Positions 11,302-23,321 of a DNA stretch of 64,000 bases are shown in pieces (position 1 is the first letter of the stretch; each line of letters begins with the position of its first letter). A program made the translations under genes and the position numbers. The notes beneath the pieces were generated by a model. That model saw only the letters and a program-made list of their open reading frames with translations, did no database searches and was not told where the DNA came from. Source of the DNA: Montifringilla adamsi (lineage: Eukaryota > Chordata > Aves > Passeriformes > Passeridae); the NCBI GenBank assembly GCA_017590115.1, contig JAGGNK010011114.1:1293733-1357732 (forward strand), in the 5' to 3' direction.

Positions 11302-13460
11302 ATTAATTAAAAAAGTAAAAACCCAAACAACAAGACATTTTATCTGTCCTTGTCACAAAGTGACCACAAAGACCCAGAACGTGCCCAGTTCTGTGTTCTA
11401 GAGGAGTATTTTGTAAAATACTTGGTTACAAATTCAAACAGATGCTTCTGTGATGTCAGCTCTCAGTTTCAGAACAAATTATTCTACTCTTAGAAACACG
11501 TGCAATATCTGTTTTGTGAGGGAAAAATTAACTTTATTAATGCTGTTTTATTGTCCTGTGGAATTTTATTTTCATGTGAAGCTTTCCAAACAACGCTGTG
11601 GCAGTTTTATGGCACTTACTGCTAAAATAATTGTTCTTTATTCTTCTGCAAGTGGTGATAATTCTGTGTTTATGAGTCAGCAGCAGAAGTGGGATCTTTA
11701 CATTTTTTGAAAGTCATAGAGGTTCCTTTACTCCTGCACTTCTGAATCAGCTGAACAAATTATTACCATTATCAGGGCGGTATTCTGGTTCAGGGCATTC
11801 TAGCAGTGTGCTTTTCCTACAACATGGAATTATCATCCACTTGGCAGGATTAATTTTCCTACACAACCAGTTTATTGTTTTACACAGTGCAGCCTCTCAC
11901 CCTTCCCTTTGAATTCCCAAACAGATAAATAATGGACAGAGAAATAATTGTTCTGACCCCCATTCAGACAAAAGCTTATCAAAATTAAAATTCAGTCAGC
12001 AAAATACTTTTAAGGTTACATGGGAATACCCATCTAAAGTGGCATCCAGTCTCCTGACAGTTTTTTATCCTACAGGGATGCAAAGCAAGATTATTTAACT
12101 CTTCTCAAACGATCCTTTTAACAACTGGTGTTATTTGATATTTTAATTTTTTGATGCTGGCAGGAGATTTTGGGGATCAAAATCCCTGCTGATGTTGCAA
12201 AACCCTGGTTCTTTTCACGGGCTTTTAGCTCTTTGTCAGCCATCCGTTACATACAGATTATTTCACCTTTCATTTTTCACTGATGCACACAGAGGTCTCC
12301 AAAAATCCAAATTCTGCCTTCCACCACTCCCCAAAGCAGCCTTTAGGGAATGCACCCTCCGGGGCCCTTTGCTTTATTGGTCTGCACACATCAAACAGTG
12401 GCTTTAGTGGGAATTTTTCTGTGCTTTGTAGCAGTTTGACAGCTCCAGGGAGAGCAGGATTGTGTGGTGAGAAGACCAGCAATTCCTGTTGGTTGCCACT
12501 TTGTTTTTTCCAGGTGGCTGGGTGTTATTTTTTAGCAGTGGAACAGGGGGAAGTCAGTGTTAGACTGTTGGACCCCGTCAGTCCTGCAGTGCTCCCAAAG
12601 GAGGTCCCGTTAATTATGCATTAATAATTAGTGTAATGAAGAGACTGAGGTGTTTTGCAGGGGTGTTCAGCACCTGGAATGAGGGCAGCCAGGGGGGTGG
12701 TGATGATATGAAAAGAGCTGGGACTTTTGGGGTGGTGTTTGAAGGACTCAAAGGCAAATTGAATTCCTTGAACTCACCCATGGGTGCTGCTGGAGCCTGC
12801 ACTGACCACATCCAGCCTGTGATGTCTGTAATTAAATAAAATCCCCTGGACTATCCATCTCCTGCATGCTTAATCCAGTTTGGGTGAAAGAAAATCTTTA
12901 GTAATCTCTTCTAAAGAGAGTTTTAATTCTAGACACTGATGATTCACATTGGTTTTCTTACCAAGATCCTGCTTAGCACGGATCCTTTCCCACTTTGTTG
13001 GGGTTTTTCTTAAACTGGCAGGGTGTCTGAAGAATTGCTGAATATAATAATTTTTCTTCCTGTTGTGTTGTGTTTTATGTGGCAGCTTTTGCCTGATGTT
13101 TTAAATTTAAAAGAAAGAAAGATTAATCATTTTTTGGTATCACTTCCAGTAGATTGCCTTTGGATTTTCCCAGTTGTATTCCAATGACTTCAACTAATTA
13201 CTGCATCCAGAGCTTTCAGAACTTTTCTCTTTAATTTGTGGGTTATCCTAACACTTTAAACAGCAGCAGAAAGAAAGGAAGAGAGAAGGTTTTGTGTTCT
13301 GATCATTTTCAAAAGACCTGCATGAATAATTGACCAGGAGTGACTTGGAGCCTGCATCCTTCCCTATAAAATACCATAAAAACCAGCAAAACGATGATGA
13401 TAATATTATTTGGATGCAAAAAAAAAAGTAATATTTTCTTTCCTGAATGCTTTTTTTCAG

Positions 13461-13594
13461 TGTGTGGACCAGCTGACAAGGATCCAAGCTGAACTACAGG
13501 AGACAGTCAAAGATTTAGCTAAAGGCAAAAAGAAATATTTTGAGACTGAACAGATGGCTCAGGCGGTGCGGGAGAAAGCTGATATTGAGGCCAA
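13461..13594 (+). CDS. FCHSD2: FCHSD2 coding exon C (F-BAR, residues 130-174)
   Basis: The acceptor is TTTTTTTCAG and the donor GTATGT. It has 44 codons plus 2 nt, beginning CVDQLTRIQAELQETVKDLA, then GKKKYFETEQMAQAVREKAD and IEA, with a lysine codon split AA/G to the next exon. The lysine-rich KGKKKY patch is typical of F-BAR helices whose basic surface contacts acidic lipid; assigning it to lipid contact is inference from the family. Nearly identical to remembered mammalian FCHSD2. Confidence 0.96.
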
Positions 13595-14459
13595 GTATGT
13601 TTTTATAATGGCATATGTAGGAATAATTGCAGCCCCAAAAAAGCACATTTCTATTAGGTTTTGCACTTGATATTTGGCTTTCAACGAGATTCTGCCAGGT
13701 TTTCTTTGCATTTTTCTCCTATACATTTTTTGTAGCTATTTCAAGCACACCCTGAGAGGAAATTAGAACTTGTTTGTGTTGGTTTGTTTAGGAAGGAAGT
13801 TCAAGTAACAGCTTTAATCTGGCATTTTCTGTGGACTTTTTTGATATTAAAGCCTCCTGACTTCCTTTTCTATCCACACATCTCAAATTTTGGATCACTC
13901 CATTTAGAGGGAAGAGCAGCAGGACACTGTTTTTCATTTATCAAGATAAATTTTGGAGGCTTTAGGTTTTTTCTGCTCCTTGACATCCTAAAGAGGGTGA
14001 TTTCCTTCCTTCCAGGAAAACCAGTAACACATGTTTTGGGTTTGGAGTCTGGCCTGTCTTAGGGGAGTTCACCACACCCCTTCTTTTGCCTTTTTTTTTT
14101 TCTTTAATTTTTGTTTTTAGAAATTATTCAGAATTGCTCTCAGGGAATGAAATTATAGTTTCATTAAAGATCTTTTCTGTCTTTCTGAGGGATGGTGAAA
14201 AGAACTTTAACAAAATCACCTATAATACCTGAAAAAAATAAACAATCATGCATAAACAAACAATAACAACCAGAAAATTTCAGCTTGGGGGTTTTGGAGC
14301 AGATTTATCCTGCAGTGTTATTCATATTAAAATAGCTGTTGACTTGATTTTGTTTTCTTATTTACTTTTTAAACCACCATCCTTCAAACAATGAAAAAAC
14401 ACTTTTGTAGAAATAGTGTAAAGCAATTATTCAATTTCTTCTGCTCATTTCTGTTCCAG
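13595..14459 (+). other. Intron C-D
   Basis: Phase-2 intron of 865 nt, donor GTATGT, acceptor CTGTTCCAG. AT-rich with a T tract near 14090-14105. No repeat or gene recognised. Confidence 0.9.
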
Positions 14460-14514
14460 GTCCAAACTTAGTCTTTTTCAGTCAAGAATAAGCTTGCAGA
14501 AGGCAAGTGTGAAG
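14460..14514 (+). CDS. FCHSD2: FCHSD2 coding exon D (F-BAR, residues 174-192)
   Basis: Short exon of 55 nt: one base finishing the split lysine, then 18 codons reading SKLSLFQSRISLQKASVK. Acceptor TTCTGTTCCAG, donor GTGAGT, a perfect consensus. It encodes a short piece of the F-BAR domain with several basic residues and matches the recalled mammalian sequence residue for residue. Confidence 0.95.
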
Positions 14515-14910
14515 GTGAGTATAAAACTTGGATTTTGCTGCTCTTATCTTGAGGCAAAGGCCCCAAATTGTCTGGAATGTAGAGGTGAGGGACAGCTTGG
14601 AAGGGAATTGGTGGGACAAAGGATGAGCTAAAAGCATTCTCTGGGCAGAGTGTAGAATTATGTATGGAATATATGCAAGGAATTATTTATCTAATTAGAG
14701 TTAAAACTGTTCTTTGAAGACCACATGCGAAATTCCAGTTGCAGGAGACAAATATCCATCAGGAATCCCCTCATCACTAGGAAGACTTAAAAGCTGCCAA
14801 TGCCCTAAAGTTTTCACTGTATTAACACAATATACACACAATTAATTTGCTGTTCATGAATGCTTGGTCATTCGATTTCCCTTTGTGAGCTGTCCTTTCC
14901 CTTGTTGCAG
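14515..14910 (+). other. Intron D-E
   Basis: Phase-0 intron of 396 nt between GTGAGT and CTTGTTGCAG. I see nothing but unique AT-rich sequence. Confidence 0.9.
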
Positions 14911-15039
14911 TTAAAAGCCCGACGATCCGAGTGCAATTCCAAGGCTATCCACGCCAGGAATGATTATCTCCTCACTTTAGCAGCTGCCAATGCCCACCAG
15001 GATCGCTATTATCAAACAGACCTGGTGAACATCATGAAG
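14911..15039 (+). CDS. FCHSD2: FCHSD2 coding exon E (F-BAR, residues 193-235)
   Basis: Exactly 43 codons between CCCTTGTTGCAG and GTAAGG: LKARRSECNSKAIHARNDYL, then LTLAAANAHQDRYYQTDLVN and IMK. The HARNDYLLTLAAANAHQ block is one of the most strongly conserved parts of the FCHSD/Nervous wreck F-BAR domain. One difference from recalled human sequence is KAIHAR for KATHAR. Both ends are phase 0. It precedes the largest intron in the window. Confidence 0.97.
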
Positions 15040-15112
15040 GTAAGGAAGCTGATTCCTGCCTGCCACAGGGTCTTGGAATCCAAAATGCAGGGAATTCTCA
15101 GAACTTTGGGCC

Positions 15113-15600
15113 TGTAAGCCAAGAATTAAACACAGGAAAAGGCTCCCAAACTTAGTGAGAATGTGGATTTGTGGTTTAAAGCAGAGACACGTTGAGCTAA
15201 GTAAAGGAAAGTTTAGAGTTTTAGAGTTTAAGATATAGAAAAAAATAAAAGTAGTTTAAGATGCAGAAAAAAATAAAAGAGGTAAACACGGAGTTGAGAG
15301 TGCAGCACTGTAGGTTTGTGTGTCATAACGTGATTGGCTAAGAAAGTTTGCACTGTAGCATGGGTCCATAAGATGAAATATTTAAGGATTGGGTCAAAAA
15401 GATAAATATCCTTGTTAGCAGTGTTTTATTAATCAATAACTCCTTAAAAAGTCTTGTAACTGAGGGTCTTGGGACCTTCTGAGCCATGCAGTGGAGATGT
15501 GAGCTGAACTCACCCTTCCTGCCTGTGTAGAAGACAAGAATAAGAAAATAAACCCCATCATCAAAAACAGCTCAGAGGTCCTGTTTGGAATTCCTTCCAA
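15113..15600 (+). mobile_element. Putative solo LTR of an endogenous retrovirus (boundaries uncertain)
   Basis: The segment has the layout of an LTR. An inverted CCAAT box lies in GTGATTGGCTAAG near 15330, a TATA-like GATAAATATCC near 15400, and an AAGAATAAGAAAATAAACCCC polyadenylation-like stretch near 15537-15557. Its composition differs from flanking intron. A TG at 15113 could be the left end; I could not find the right terminus or a target-site duplication with certainty, and no retroviral coding sequence is attached. A different repeat class remains possible. Confidence 0.42.
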
Positions 15601-15817
15601 AATTCCCCACAAGTGAATTATCACAACTGGGAACTGGGTAAATCTGGAAAGTCCAAAGTCCTGGATTGGCTTTTCCAGTGAGCTGCCACGAGTGACAGGG
15701 AAGGTAGAGCCTGCAGTGGTGTCCAGAAAACTTGGAACCAGCTTTCAGGCCCCAAAACTGAGCAATCACTACATTTTTTAATTCACTGCCTTTCTGAAAA
15801 ACTCAGTTGGAAAAAAC

Positions 15818-15876
15818 TCACTTGGATAAAGGAAAATTAAAAAAAACCTGACTGAAAAATTCACTTGGATAAAGGA
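15818..15876 (+). repeat. Direct duplication, spacing 43 nt
   Basis: TCACTTGGATAAAGGA occurs at 15818-15833 and again at 15861-15876, with similar A-rich flanks (GAAAAACTCA and GAAAAATTCA). This is probably a small diverged tandem duplication. Confidence 0.7.
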
Positions 15877-17460
15877 GTCAGGTTTGTCAAGCTGAGCCCT
15901 GTCTTTTCCTCTTGTAAGGAAACCGGAGATTTTTTTACTTCTTTAGTACCATATCCCATAATCCTTTTTATTTCGTGTGATCTGATCAGAACAGATCTTT
16001 ATGGTGTGATTAATGAGCTAGAGTTATTAAATATCTTGGTTCCCAAACTATGGATTTTAAGGAACAGCAGACAGCATTCTTGTTCCCACCTGTGGCTCTT
16101 TGCCAGGTCAAGGCAGGAGTAGCTCCTTGAACTCAGAGGAGATGACACACTTTAAAAAGTTCAAATCTGATTGCTCACAGTTGTTTTTTCTTAAATATCA
16201 CCCTAGAATTAATTAAATGTACACTGTTCCTGTGTCTTTGAATTTGAGAGTTACAAATAAATCACTTTACAAATAAGTAAAATCATCTCCTTCGCACTTT
16301 ATCTGCTTGCGTTTCACATGTTGACATTTTCAAACTTTACTTGAAATTGCTCTTTACAAATTATTCCTAGGCAGGGGGACTTAGAAGTCTGTCATTTGCA
16401 TTTTGAATTGCTTTATTGGAGAAATAGCATAGAATTATAACAAATCCTTGTATTATCAGCACACCTTTGCATTTTTGGGGGGGAAATACTGATATGAAAA
16501 GCAGGTAAGTGAGGTAAAAAATAAAAGCACCAAAGGAATTCTCCTGCTTTTCCCTCTGTGTGTGCTTTTCTGTTAGTAAAATGTGAATATTTGTGCTGAC
16601 TAAATGTTTACTACATGGAAACGCTTGTAAAGAATTTCCTTGTGCTGGTGCAGATAAAATTATTAATTGATGCTTACATAAGATTATTCCACACTTACAT
16701 GCATGGTTGGCTGTCATCACTTAATGCTCTTACTTGAGAGCAATTCCAGAAGGGAATTGAATAGGTTCACAACAAAACAAACAAAAAGAGTGTTTGAAAT
16801 AATTTTTGAAAATGATCAAATAGCCTTGGTAATTTTTTTTCCAAGCCTTTCTCAAGCTGAACCTTTTTATTTTTCATCCAGAAAAAGCCTTACAGCTTAT
16901 TCTTTGATATAAATAATTGTGGTTTACTGAAAGCCTGAGTGCTTTCATCCAGCCAAATTACTGTGGAAGGAAAGGACAACACTCAGGGTTTATTTTTCTG
17001 CATCTCTCAGATATTTATAGCAATTGAATCTCTTTGTGTGGTAAACAAAAGTTTGTTTTTAATGAAGAGCTGTAAATTCAGGCCTCCTGCACTGTTGGCC
17101 ATGAGCAAAACTCCCTGGGAACACCCCCAGGTGTCCTGGGAATGGGGTCATTCTCTGGAGCAAGGCAGAGGTCCCAAAATTGGAGTGGCTACTGGAGATG
17201 TTAGGAGACAGAGAGGGAAAATCTTCAGGAAAATCAAGGATAATGCATCACCGGACTCCAGTTCTTTCATCCAGGAGCTCTAATGTAAACTGAAGGATGA
17301 AACTGCTTAAATATATAAATAAATATGATAGGAACAGCAGTTTGTAATCTGGAATGGGATTTGCTGGCAGGGTCCTGATTTCTCCTTCTCCTCCTTCTGA
17401 AATTCCTGAGGGAACCATACTGTATAAAGTACAGAAAAAAGTATTATTTTATTTATTTAG

Positions 17461-17489
17461 ATAAATGATTTGTCTGATAAATCATTTAT
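17461..17489 (+). repeat. Perfect 11-bp inverted repeat with 7-nt spacer
   Basis: ATAAATGATTT is followed by GTCTGAT and then by its exact reverse complement AAATCATTTAT. A further ATGATTTATCA copy follows at about 17498-17508. In RNA this would fold as an AU-rich hairpin. AT-rich context makes a chance origin possible. Confidence 0.75.
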
Positions 17490-18469
17490 TTAGCAGAATG
17501 ATTTATCACAAATGGGGAAGGAGCTGGAGAGAGAGGTGGCCAATTGAAGGTGAAGAATCATTCAGTATAAGCAAATGGACAATGACTGAAAAATGGAGCA
17601 AGATCTTGCCAAGTTTGGTTGACCAGGCAGCAAACAGCAGATGAAATTAGTGTTAAAAAGAGAAATGCAGTAACTTGGGGGGAAAATTGCTGCCTACAGA
17701 ATAAAGAACTCTGAATAGCCATTACCATTTTTGAAAGATGTGCTAGAACTGGAAAATGGAGTGAAGGATAAAGGAATGAGACCCCTGTGCAATGTTTCTA
17801 ATCTCCAGGTGACATCACTGGGAAGGGAGGGTTTTGGAAGGGAGTTCCACCCTTCCAGCACAGTTTTTGTTTCAGTAGGTTGAGTGGTGGTGTGACCCAG
17901 TGTATTTTACATGCTATGAGCAGTTGTAGTGTCTAAACTAAACATCTCTGCTACTGTGTTGTGATTAATATTCAGAAAATGTGCTTTTTATCTCAATATT
18001 AGTAAGTCCTTAGGTATTCCTGTAGTGCCACGTGCTGTCTGTGAGTGTTTCCCCATTTAGCTGCCCTTGAGCTGATCTTTGAACTGCTCAGGGCTCTCCA
18101 CATTTCTAAATCCCATCAAGTATCTCCTCAGGCTGTTCAGATTTTGGACCCAGTGCCTGGTGTTTCCTGGTTGTTACCCAAAAATGATAAAATCTTTAGA
18201 GCTAGAAAAAAACACAGGCAAACTTCTCAGCTGATACTTGGCTGTGTGAGTGTATATAACATTTACAAATGTGTCAGAGGCTGTTTGCATCCACCATAAA
18301 CAGTTTCTCCATTTTGTGTTCTTGTTTCCAGAATTAGGATGGAGCTGTGTGGGTTCTGTTGCCTCTGGCTCACTGGGAGCCAAGGCTGGCTTGGCTGGAG
18401 CACACCCAGTCCCTGGCCTGTTATCTTGGAGATACCAATTATTATCCCTGTGTTAATTGAAAGGATTGA

Positions 18470-18730
18470 AGGGACCACAGTTGGACTAAAAATGATTTAT
18501 TACTAAAATAAACAGCCTCAAAGGCTGTGAGATTCAAAAGAGCAAGCAGTCAGCCATAGCTCTAAAGCAGTGACAAGTTTCTTAGTTACCAGGCAATATA
18601 TAACATTCTAATCTAGTAGAAAGTTGGTATATTCTTACTTACAGCTATAGAAGCATAAGTTTATAATTTTCTGCTTCATGTCTGTGTTCTTTTATTTTTA
18701 CACCAATCCAAGCTTCTTGCAAGGCTGCAA
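18470..18730 (-). mobile_element. LTR-like segment, antisense orientation (tentative)
   Basis: Read on the - strand the segment has a CCTTGCAAGAAGCTTGGATT region with TGGATTGGTGTAAAAATAAA, then a TATATATTGCCTGG stretch, then a polyadenylation-like TTTAGTAATAAATC near the other end. That order fits an LTR. I cannot define the termini or family by eye, and no internal retroviral sequence is nearby. Confidence 0.35.
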
Positions 18731-20269
18731 ATCAAACCTTTCAATATCTGTGGGAGTTTCTATCTGAATTTCCTGCACTGGCCATGACCTGCATCCAGCT
18801 GCTGCCTTCGGGTTGGAGTTGTGGCACGGCACTCTCAAACCATCCCTGTGCACCATCTGCATGTGCAGACAGTGCTCACTTCCCTAGAAAACAGGAGATT
18901 TTCCTCTCAGCTCTGCCATGGCTGCATTGATAAACAAGGAGTTAAAAGCTCAGCCGACGTGGCTGCCTCTTCCCATCTGTTTTCTCCTTGTATCAAATTA
19001 CCTTTTATTTCAGTAGGCTAAAAGGTGTCTTTTTGGCATAAAATAGAACCGTGGAGCGTTTCTTGTTGGATGTGGACATGGAGGGTTGGTCCTGGCATCC
19101 TGTGTGAGCTGAGCTCAGCAGAGCACAGACAGGTGGAGCTCCTGCACGGCCAGCCTGGAGAATGGATCTTCAGTGCTTTGGAACAGTGAAATCCAATAAA
19201 AGGCTGCGGTGGTGCTGGAGAAAGGAGGGGTGGAGATATTTTGCAGCCACAGTGTTGGTTTGTGCCTGCAGCAGGGATTTCCAGCCTGTTGGGAAAGAGT
19301 GATGTGTGCTGGGCTGAGGCACCTTGGGCCGCTCCCAAGAGGAAGCTGCTGCTGGGTTTGTTCTCGTGTCTGGCTCTGGAATGCTGCTGTGGTGCTGTCC
19401 TGTGACAAATGAATCACAAATCCACCTTGTGGCCTTGTTTGCTTTTCTGTGGCAGGCAGCAAAAGGGGCTTTTCATACCAGGGTTCCTGGTGCACACAGC
19501 TCCTGCTTGTTTTCAGTGGTTCTGAGTATGTAACTTTATTTTGCAACATTTTTTTTTTTTTGCAGACAAGAGAAAGTGATTGGCTCTGCTGTGTTTGTGA
19601 CTGTGAAAGCCATCACAGACTAAACAGGGATACTTGGAAAGAAAATACAAATTGCTTCCAGCTTTTTCAGTAGATTGAAGAATTGTTCCTACTGTGCCTT
19701 CCTAGTTTTCCAATTACACCACTTAATAAGGAGCAAAGCCATTCTAGGTCTCTGTTCAGAAAAGATTTGAATCCTTTTGCCTTGCCTTTTATCTGTCCTT
19801 TATGTCCATTCCAATCTCTGCAGTGAAATTAAAACCCCGCAAAGCACTGACTAAATAAAGCCTGGTAATGTTTTATTCTTTGCCAGTTTCCTGACAAGCT
19901 GCTTAGGAAGAGTTGCCATCACCTGAATGTGAAAGTACAGACCAAAACCCTTTTAAAAATAAGTTGTCTGCCTGGTGCTTAGTTTTTTGCTTTAAACTGA
20001 GGTCAGAAGGAAGTCCAAGATGATGTTTGAAGTCAAATCAGGACTGTTTTGTTATTCATCCTTTTAGAAACTTTATTATTTTTGATGCTGTGCTCTTAAT
20101 TCTGTAAGTTCCTCTCATGAACCATCTCAGAGAATGACTTTACACAGCAATTACTATGAGGAAATGTTGACATGAAAAAAGAAAAGCAGGTGTGCTGGAC
20201 ACTTTAAACAGTTCTGAGATTATTTAAAGAGAGAAAGAAAGAAAGAGGGAACAAAAACCTCCATTTCAA

Positions 20270-20420
20270 AACCACAGGATGGTTTGGGTTGGAAGGGACC
20301 TTAAAGACCATCCAGTTCCAACACCTTCCACTATCCCAGGCTGCTCCATCCTGGCCTGGAGCAATTCCAGGGATGCAGGGACAGCCACAGCTTCTCTGGG
20401 CACCTGTACCAGGGCTGAGG
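20270..20420 (-). mobile_element. CR1 LINE fragment, antisense
   Basis: ACCACAGGATGGTTTGGGTT, then GGAAGGGACCTTAAAGACCA, then ACCTTCCACTATCCCAGGCT and AGCCACAGCTTCTCTGGGCA: the CR1 3' region read in reverse. Breaks off after CAGGGCTGAGGG. Confidence 0.88.
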
Positions 20421-21879
20421 GACAGCTTACAGGTGGTGCTGCCTTTTTTATGAGCACACAAAAATTCTGGAGAAGGCAGCAGGCAGTAGCAGCAGGTATT
20501 TGTAAACTAAGCTCTTTCAAAAGGAAATATTTCATGTCGTTGCTCTTGTGGGCTTTGGTGTTTGAGGGAGAACAGTGTCAAAAGCTGGTGCTGTGTCTTT
20601 GTGGTTTTGGTGGTTTCTTTTATCCTGTTGTAATGATCAGGCTGCTTTTCTGGTTTTTTCTGTACTTTCCAGTTTGCTTGACACGAGGAAGTGGAGTTGT
20701 GTAATTTGGCTCTTGCTCTTGATCAGAGTTCTTGTGGTGATTTGGCAGGTTTGAATAAAAACTTGGTTACATCATTTCCCTGCAACAGCCCTTTGCTCAG
20801 GTGTGGGTGACAGTAGCAACACAAGACACAGCAGAGCTTTGTTAATTTGAGAGGTTGATTTATAAAATTACAGGTGAAGCGTGGCTTTTCCACACCCTTG
20901 CCTGTTTTTAAGGACTCTGATAGAGGATCTGGCTGACCTCCAAGGAATGAGCAACCTGGTGTACTTGACCCTGCTGAACCAATATCTCCCTTTTAAACCT
21001 GAATTACTCTATCATTCCTTAAAGCAGCATTTTTTGCTAAGGAGGTTCTCCTTGGGATTTAACCTTCTGCTTTCTGGTTTTGTTTTTCTTCTGCAATTAA
21101 GTGGAGTAACCGCATGAGTTCCAGCAGTGCTGGAACCTTCATGCTCTGGTGAGCCCTGGTTTTTATTTGTTGGAATGGTTGGGAGTTTTTGTGAAGCTGT
21201 GTTGACTTCTCTGTTTTCAGCATAGTCATCCATCACTTTTCCCATGCACTTTCAATGATCATTTAAAACAAATGGAAATGCAGGCTCCAAACATGACTTG
21301 CACAAATGAGATTCAGCTGGAGCTGGCAGTGTTCATAAAAATGACCCCAAATTGAGGACTTGGTGGCTTCCAGTTAATAATTTGCTTTATGTCCTGAAAT
21401 TAATAAGATGTGTGTGGCAAAGGGTTCTTTCCCCTAGTGGCTCTGTCTGAATTGAAAAATAAGTTGACACAGTAGCTGAAATTCTTAAATTGGCTCAGGA
21501 ATGTTAGCCCAGCACTGCTGTGTCCTGTAGAAATAAAAGGGTACCATTTGCATCAGCACATATTTCTGTAGCCTCTGGAACAAGCAGAGCCAATATTATC
21601 ACTGTAAGAAATCAATTTACGTCCATGGTATTGTTTCAAACTTTCTGGAATGATTTAGAAGCACCCAGGGGATTCCTTTTTCAAAATGGAAAGTCTGGCC
21701 CTCAATGAAAAAATAGCATTAAGATAAAGTAATTCTGAAGTCACCAGAGATTTCCATGTTCTTCTATAAATCTCTTTTATTATTTCAGTGCTACCAATTC
21801 TTTAAAGATCCTGTAAAACTCCCTTAAAAACACGGGGGGGACTTGTGCAAGTGAAAGAACTATTGTTTCACTTCCGGTC

Positions 21880-22240
21880 CCTGTCAGCTGCCGGCCACAA
21901 ATATTTTGTAATCCCAGTTCAGGCAGCCGTGGATGGCATTATCTCCAGCATCAGACGGGCACAGGAACTTTCCTTCCCAGGCAGTTCGTGAGTGTGCTTG
22001 GCCTCCTCATGGTCATTCCCACAGAGGGGGGTGGCTGGAGGGATCGTGCTCAGCACGTGATCCCAGCGTTCCAGAAGATGCTCGTTGTGGTTCCACAGCA
22101 GCTGATGCTGATCCCACGCTGTTTTCCCATCCAGGGATATCTGTCTCTGTGTTGATGTGCACGTCAAACCTGGGGGAGAGGAATTCCAGGTTGTAGTGGA
22201 GTTCTGCATCCGCATAAATGATCAGATCATTAATTGTGGT
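21880..22240 (-). pseudogene. Coding-like, frameshifted stretch on the - strand, not identified
   Basis: Reading the - strand from about 22240 gives TTINDLIIYADAELHYNLEF, then LSPRFDVHINTETD, without stops and with protein-like composition. Then the protein-like frame appears to shift by one base to SLDGKTAWDQHQLLWNHNEH, then LLERWDHVLSTIPPATPLCG and NDHEEAKHTHELPGK, and perhaps shifts again near 21925. The stretch is GC- and CpG-richer than the surrounding intron. This suggests a decayed retrocopy or exon of another gene, but I do not recognise the family. There is no poly(A) tail or obvious splice site at the edges. It may instead be chance open sequence. Confidence 0.3.
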
Positions 22241-22528
22241 CTCTTCTCAGTGTTTTTCTTAGGTGCTCATCTCTCACATACCCAGCTGATACCTGGGAAG
22301 TGCCTTAGAGAATTTTAGCTGTTCACAGTCCATGGAATATGTGCTAGCTCCAGTTGGGAGCACTTGGATTCCAGCTGACTGTGAGTTAATGTTTGCAGGG
22401 AAGTGAAAAGAGGATTTGCACTGGAAATGCAACTTTTGATGTTAATTTTGGTGAAACCACAAGCAAGGGAGGTTTGTTTGCCTTAACAGTAAATGGTATT
22501 TGCACCAGCAACTGTGGTGTATGTATGT

Positions 22529-22755
22529 CATAGAATCACAGAATGGTTTGGGTTGGAAGGGACTTCAAAAACTTTTTAAAAGGCATTCCCCCCCCTGCCA
22601 TGGCAGGGACACCTTCCACTGTCCCAGGCTGCTCCAAGCCCTGTCCAGCCTGGCCTTGGGCACTGCCAGGGATCCAGGGGCAGCCACAGCTGCTCTGGGC
22701 ACCCTGTGCCAGGGCCTGCCCACCCTCACAGGGAACAATTCCTTCCCAATATGTC
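22529..22755 (-). mobile_element. CR1 LINE 3' end, antisense, young copy
   Basis: Begins with the terminal repeats CATAGAATCACAGAATGG, then GGTTTGGGTTGGAAGGGACT, CTGCCATGGCAGGGACACCT and the remaining CR1 3' region in reverse. It is 142/144 identical, by eye, to the reverse complement of 24537-24680. It may be the 3' part of the same insertion as 23322-23588. Confidence 0.92.
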
Positions 22756-23321
22756 ATTTAACCCTGCCCTCTGCATCCCAATTCTTACATTTCCAATTAC
22801 ATTTTTAATTTTTCATGGATAAAATATGGATTTTCAGTTTCAAATCCACCACTCACCCCCTGAAAAACATCGTTGCTCATCACTCAGACTTTCCACGTGA
22901 CCTTGAGGCACAGGAGTGGGGCTGAGTCACAACTGATTCTGTTGTGAAGATGAGAAAATGTGATGGTCACATTGGCCTGGTGACAGTCAGTTTGTCCCAC
23001 CTCGTGTTTCAGTCACAAATGAATCCCTTGGTAAAGCATTTGACCCAAAGAAGTCCATTTATTTCGGGAATCCAGGTGTTTATTCCTCCATGGCTGGGCA
23101 GTGCAGTGTGAAAGCAGCATGGCAAAGTCTAATATGGACCTCAGGGCAACTTAATTATCTTAAAACAATGACCATTTTTTCATGATGAAATAAATTATTT
23201 CTTGACAATATGATTGACTTTTCAGTGAGGTTTCCTTCAGTGTTTTCACAGAAATAACTGAAGAAAAGGGTTGATTGTAAAAGAGCAGTGTGATTTTACA
23301 GATGCTTATCAAAGGAAGGTA

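Larger units (their letters stand above)
10616..13460 (+). other. Intron B-C
   Basis: Phase-0 intron of 2845 nt. It contains a 37-nt partial tandem duplication at 10709-10768 and a + strand CR1 fragment at 11181-11301. The rest is AT-rich with no coding or RNA signal that I can recognise. Confidence 0.9.
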
